A stretch of DNA of 64,000 bases, from assembly GCA_044508265.1 (NCBI GenBank), contig JBIQIB010000002.1, forward strand, positions 1 to 64,000, written 5' to 3'. How positions within the stretch are numbered: the stretch's first letter is position 1; each line of letters opens with the position of its first letter. Shown in pieces: positions 62,208-64,000 of the stretch. Source of the DNA: JAEZDP01 sp044508265. GTDB lineage: Bacteria > Acidobacteriota > Vicinamibacteria > Vicinamibacterales > Vicinamibacteraceae. Under the pieces are notes generated by a model, which saw nothing but the letters and a program-made list of their open reading frames with translations, was not told where the DNA came from and did no database searches. The translations under genes and the position numbers were made by a program.

Positions 62208-63869
62208 ATGCTGCGCCGTGCATTTCCCTGGTTGAGCGTCTCTCTTCTTTCCGTTGCGGGCACGTCCGCGCTGCTCGTCGGCGCGCCTCCGTCCCGCGAG
62301 CCGGCTGCCGCCCCTGCGGCGGTCGCGCAGGCCGCTGCGGCGGAACCCAGGGTGGCCGCGCTGAAGGCGGCGGCCGTGGACGGCGTCGAACGGCGTGCGG
62401 CGCTGGTGCAGCAGATCGTCGACAGCGTGTTCAGCTTCGGCGAGCTCGGCTTCCAGGAGGTCGAGACGTCGCGGTACCTCACCGAGCTGCTCGAGCGCGA
62501 GGGGTTCACGATTCAGCGCGGCGTGGCGGGCATGCCGACGGCGTGGGTCGCCACGTGGGGCAGTGGCAAGCCCGTGATCGCGCTCGGCTCCGACATCGAC
62601 GGGATCCCGAAGGCGTCGCAGAAGCCCGGCGTGGCCTACCGTGATCCGATCGTGGAGGGTGCGCCCGGCCACGGCGAGGGCCACAACTCCGGACAGGCCG
62701 TCAACATCGTCGCGGCGATCGCGGTGAAGGAGCTGCTCGAGCGCGAGAAGCTGCCTGGCACGCTCATCCTGTGGCCGGGCGTGGCCGAGGAGGTCGTCGG
62801 CAGCAAGGCATACTTCATCCGCGAAGGTCTCTTCAAGGACGTCGATATCTGCATTTTCTCGCACGTGGCCAACGGCCTCGGCGTCTCGTGGGGCGACGCG
62901 AGGGGCACCGGCCTGGTGTCGGTGGAGTACACGTTCGGCGGGCAGAGTGCGCACTCCGCGGCCGCGCCGTGGCGCGGTCGCAGCGCCCTCGACGCCGTGG
63001 AGCTCATGAACATCGGCTGGAACTTCCGGCGTGAGCACCTGCGGCTGCAGCACCGCTCGCACTACGTCATCACCAACGGCGGCGACCAGCCGAACGTGGT
63101 GCCGTCGACGGCCTCGGTCTGGTACTACTTCCGCGAGACGGAAGCGCAGCACATCCGCGACCTGTGGAAGACGGGCGACGAGATCGCGGCCGGGGCCGCG
63201 CAGATGTCGGGCACGACGCTGGTCGGCTCACGCGTGCTGGGGTCGGCATGGCCGCGCCACTTCAACAAGGTCGTGGCCGAGACCATGGACGCCAACATCA
63301 AGTCGCTCGGCATGCCGACGTGGGACGACGCCGACGTCACCCTCGCGAAGGCGGTGCAGGAAGCGCTCGGCTCGAAGCCCACGGGGCTGTCGACCGAAGT
63401 GGAGGAGCTGATCGGACCGGTGCCGCCCGAGGAGAACAACGGCGGCGGCTCCGACGACATCGGCGACATCTCGTGGGTCGTGCCCACCGTGACGCTGCGC
63501 TACCCGGCGAACATCCAGGGGCTGCCCGGGCACAGCTGGTGGAACTCGATCGCGATGGCCACGCCGATCGCGCACAAGGGCTCGGTGGCCGGTGCGCGCG
63601 TGATGGCGGCGACGATGGTCGACTTCCTCCTGCAGCCGACGCTCGTCGAGCAGGCCTGGACGTACTTCCGTGACGTCCAGACGAAGGACATCACCTACAC
63701 GCCGTTCATCCGCCCGCAGGATACGCCGGCCATCGAGCTGAACACCGAGATCATGGCCGAGTTCCGCGAGAAGATGCGGCCGTTCTACTACGACCCGACG
63801 CGGCATCGCACGTACCTCGAGCAGCTGGGCATCACGTACCCGTCGACTGAAAAGCCGGCCGGACGCTGA
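62208..63869 (+). CDS. Secreted M20-family amidohydrolase
   Basis: A 553-residue peptidase/amidohydrolase with an export signal (LSVSLLSVAGTSALLVGAP). AGGAG stands 5 bases before ATG 62208 and TACAAT lies about 36 bases before it. The M20 core is visible: VIALGSDIDGIPKAS, GHNSGQAVNIVAAIAVKELL, ILWPGVAEEVVGSKAYFIREG and YTFGGQSAHSAAAPWRGRSALDAVELMN, with a C-terminal SDDIGDISWVVPTVTLRYP. The family includes aminobenzoyl-glutamate and indole-acetyl-amino acid hydrolases (AbgB-like); this one is probably periplasmic. Confidence 0.9.
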   Translation: MLRRAFPWLSVSLLSVAGTSALLVGAPPSREPAAAPAAVAQAAAAEPRVAALKAAAVDGVERRAALVQQIVDSVFSFGELGFQEVETSRYLTELLEREGFTIQRGVAGMPTAWVATWGSGKPVIALGSDIDGIPKASQKPGVAYRDPIVEGAPGHGEGHNSGQAVNIVAAIAVKELLEREKLPGTLILWPGVAEEVVGSKAYFIREGLFKDVDICIFSHVANGLGVSWGDARGTGLVSVEYTFGGQSAHSAAAPWRGRSALDAVELMNIGWNFRREHLRLQHRSHYVITNGGDQPNVVPSTASVWYYFRETEAQHIRDLWKTGDEIAAGAAQMSGTTLVGSRVLGSAWPRHFNKVVAETMDANIKSLGMPTWDDADVTLAKAVQEALGSKPTGLSTEVEELIGPVPPEENNGGGSDDIGDISWVVPTVTLRYPANIQGLPGHSWWNSIAMATPIAHKGSVAGARVMAATMVDFLLQPTLVEQAWTYFRDVQTKDITYTPFIRPQDTPAIELNTEIMAEFREKMRPFYYDPTRHRTYLEQLGITYPSTEKPAGR

Positions 63870-63892
63870 CGCGACCGGTAAGCGAGGCCGAC

Positions 63893-64000
63893 GTGCTCGC
63901 AACACGTGCCGCCATCGAGGCTGCGGCCCGCCGCATCACGGGCCTCGCGCGCGTGACGCCCGCGCTCGACCTCGCGCCCCTGGCGCCGCTCGTCGTCAAG
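63893..64000 (+). CDS. Start of a threonine/serine dehydratase-like gene (3' end outside window)
   Basis: GTG 63893 opens a frame with 36 codons before the window ends. The sequence (AIEAAARRITGLARVTPALDLAPL) matches the N-terminus of PLP-dependent threonine dehydratases (usual form IxxAxxRIxGxxxxTPL). The catalytic lysine motif would lie beyond the edge. GCGAGG upstream may be the ribosome site. Confidence 0.6.
   Translation, partial: MLATRAAIEAAARRITGLARVTPALDLAPLAPLVVK

Overview
This is a GC-rich bacterial window, mostly closely packed genes with short intergenic gaps. The gene content fits a Gram-negative Acidobacteriota member, most likely class Vicinamibacteria. The signs are an OAR-type TonB-dependent receptor, ASPIC/UnbV (CRTAC1-like) secreted propellers, a PEP-CTERM protein, a full Kdo/lipid A/heptose gene set, a phosphatidylcholine synthase and many secreted beta-propeller or TPR proteins. 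That placement is an inference from gene families; no rRNA is present. The sequence is a draft: a 100-base N run at 54211-54310 is flanked by a perfect 55-base duplication, so the gap looks like an unresolved contig overlap rather than missing DNA.

Layout. 1-4281: end of a TonB receptor, a sialidase-like lipoprotein and a thioredoxin-fold protein. 4392-10455 (minus): a probable operon of a small winged-helix-like protein, a TIR-domain protein and a giant nSTAND1 NTPase with a WD40 propeller; this is the best candidate for an undescribed conflict or immune system. 10832-13577: PEP-CTERM protein, secreted Gfo/Idh/MocA oxidoreductase and two small coupled genes. 14004-17571: a tight three-gene cassette encoding a 31-residue-repeat fibre-like protein, a metzincin-type protease and a HEAT-repeat protein. 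17576-22707 (minus): mannonate dehydratase, then gap-pgk-tpiA-secG-tRNA-Leu(GAG). 22890-27208 (plus): waaA-lpxK-lpxL-waaF, completing Kdo-lipid A and the heptose core through overlapping genes. 27390-36773: HNH nuclease, NlpC/P60 lipoprotein, TIG/propeller protein, and a minus-strand run of GDPD-like lipoprotein, CRTAC1 protein, TPR-propeller-ASPIC giant and nitrilase. 36925-42084 (plus): pilT, an ABC exporter pair and a hybrid histidine kinase. 42169-49087: cyclophilin, secreted TPR protein, and the overlapping lhr-nei DNA-repair pair. 49157-53979: coiled-coil protein, phosphatidylcholine synthase, M61 peptidase, small membrane protein and a kinase-pseudokinase fusion. 54113-64000: glucokinase split by the artificial gap, MerR-TPR fusion, infA, an acyl-AMP-ligase/ACP/PlsC fusion divergent from a DisA_N-like protein, an SDR, an outer-membrane barrel, an M20 amidohydrolase and the start of a threonine-dehydratase-like gene.

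Non-coding structure is notable. Four intergenic spots carry degenerate arrays of a roughly 9-base GTCGGCAAG-like unit, three of them between convergent genes. A 26-base palindromic repeat forms a perfect inverted pair around one array (27204-27390), and a 23/26 match lies in frame inside the acyl-ligase/PlsC gene. Two divergent gene pairs share a CATG in which both start codons overlap. Several genes have a TANNNT box about 6-9 bases before the start codon and no Shine-Dalgarno, suggesting leaderless mRNAs.
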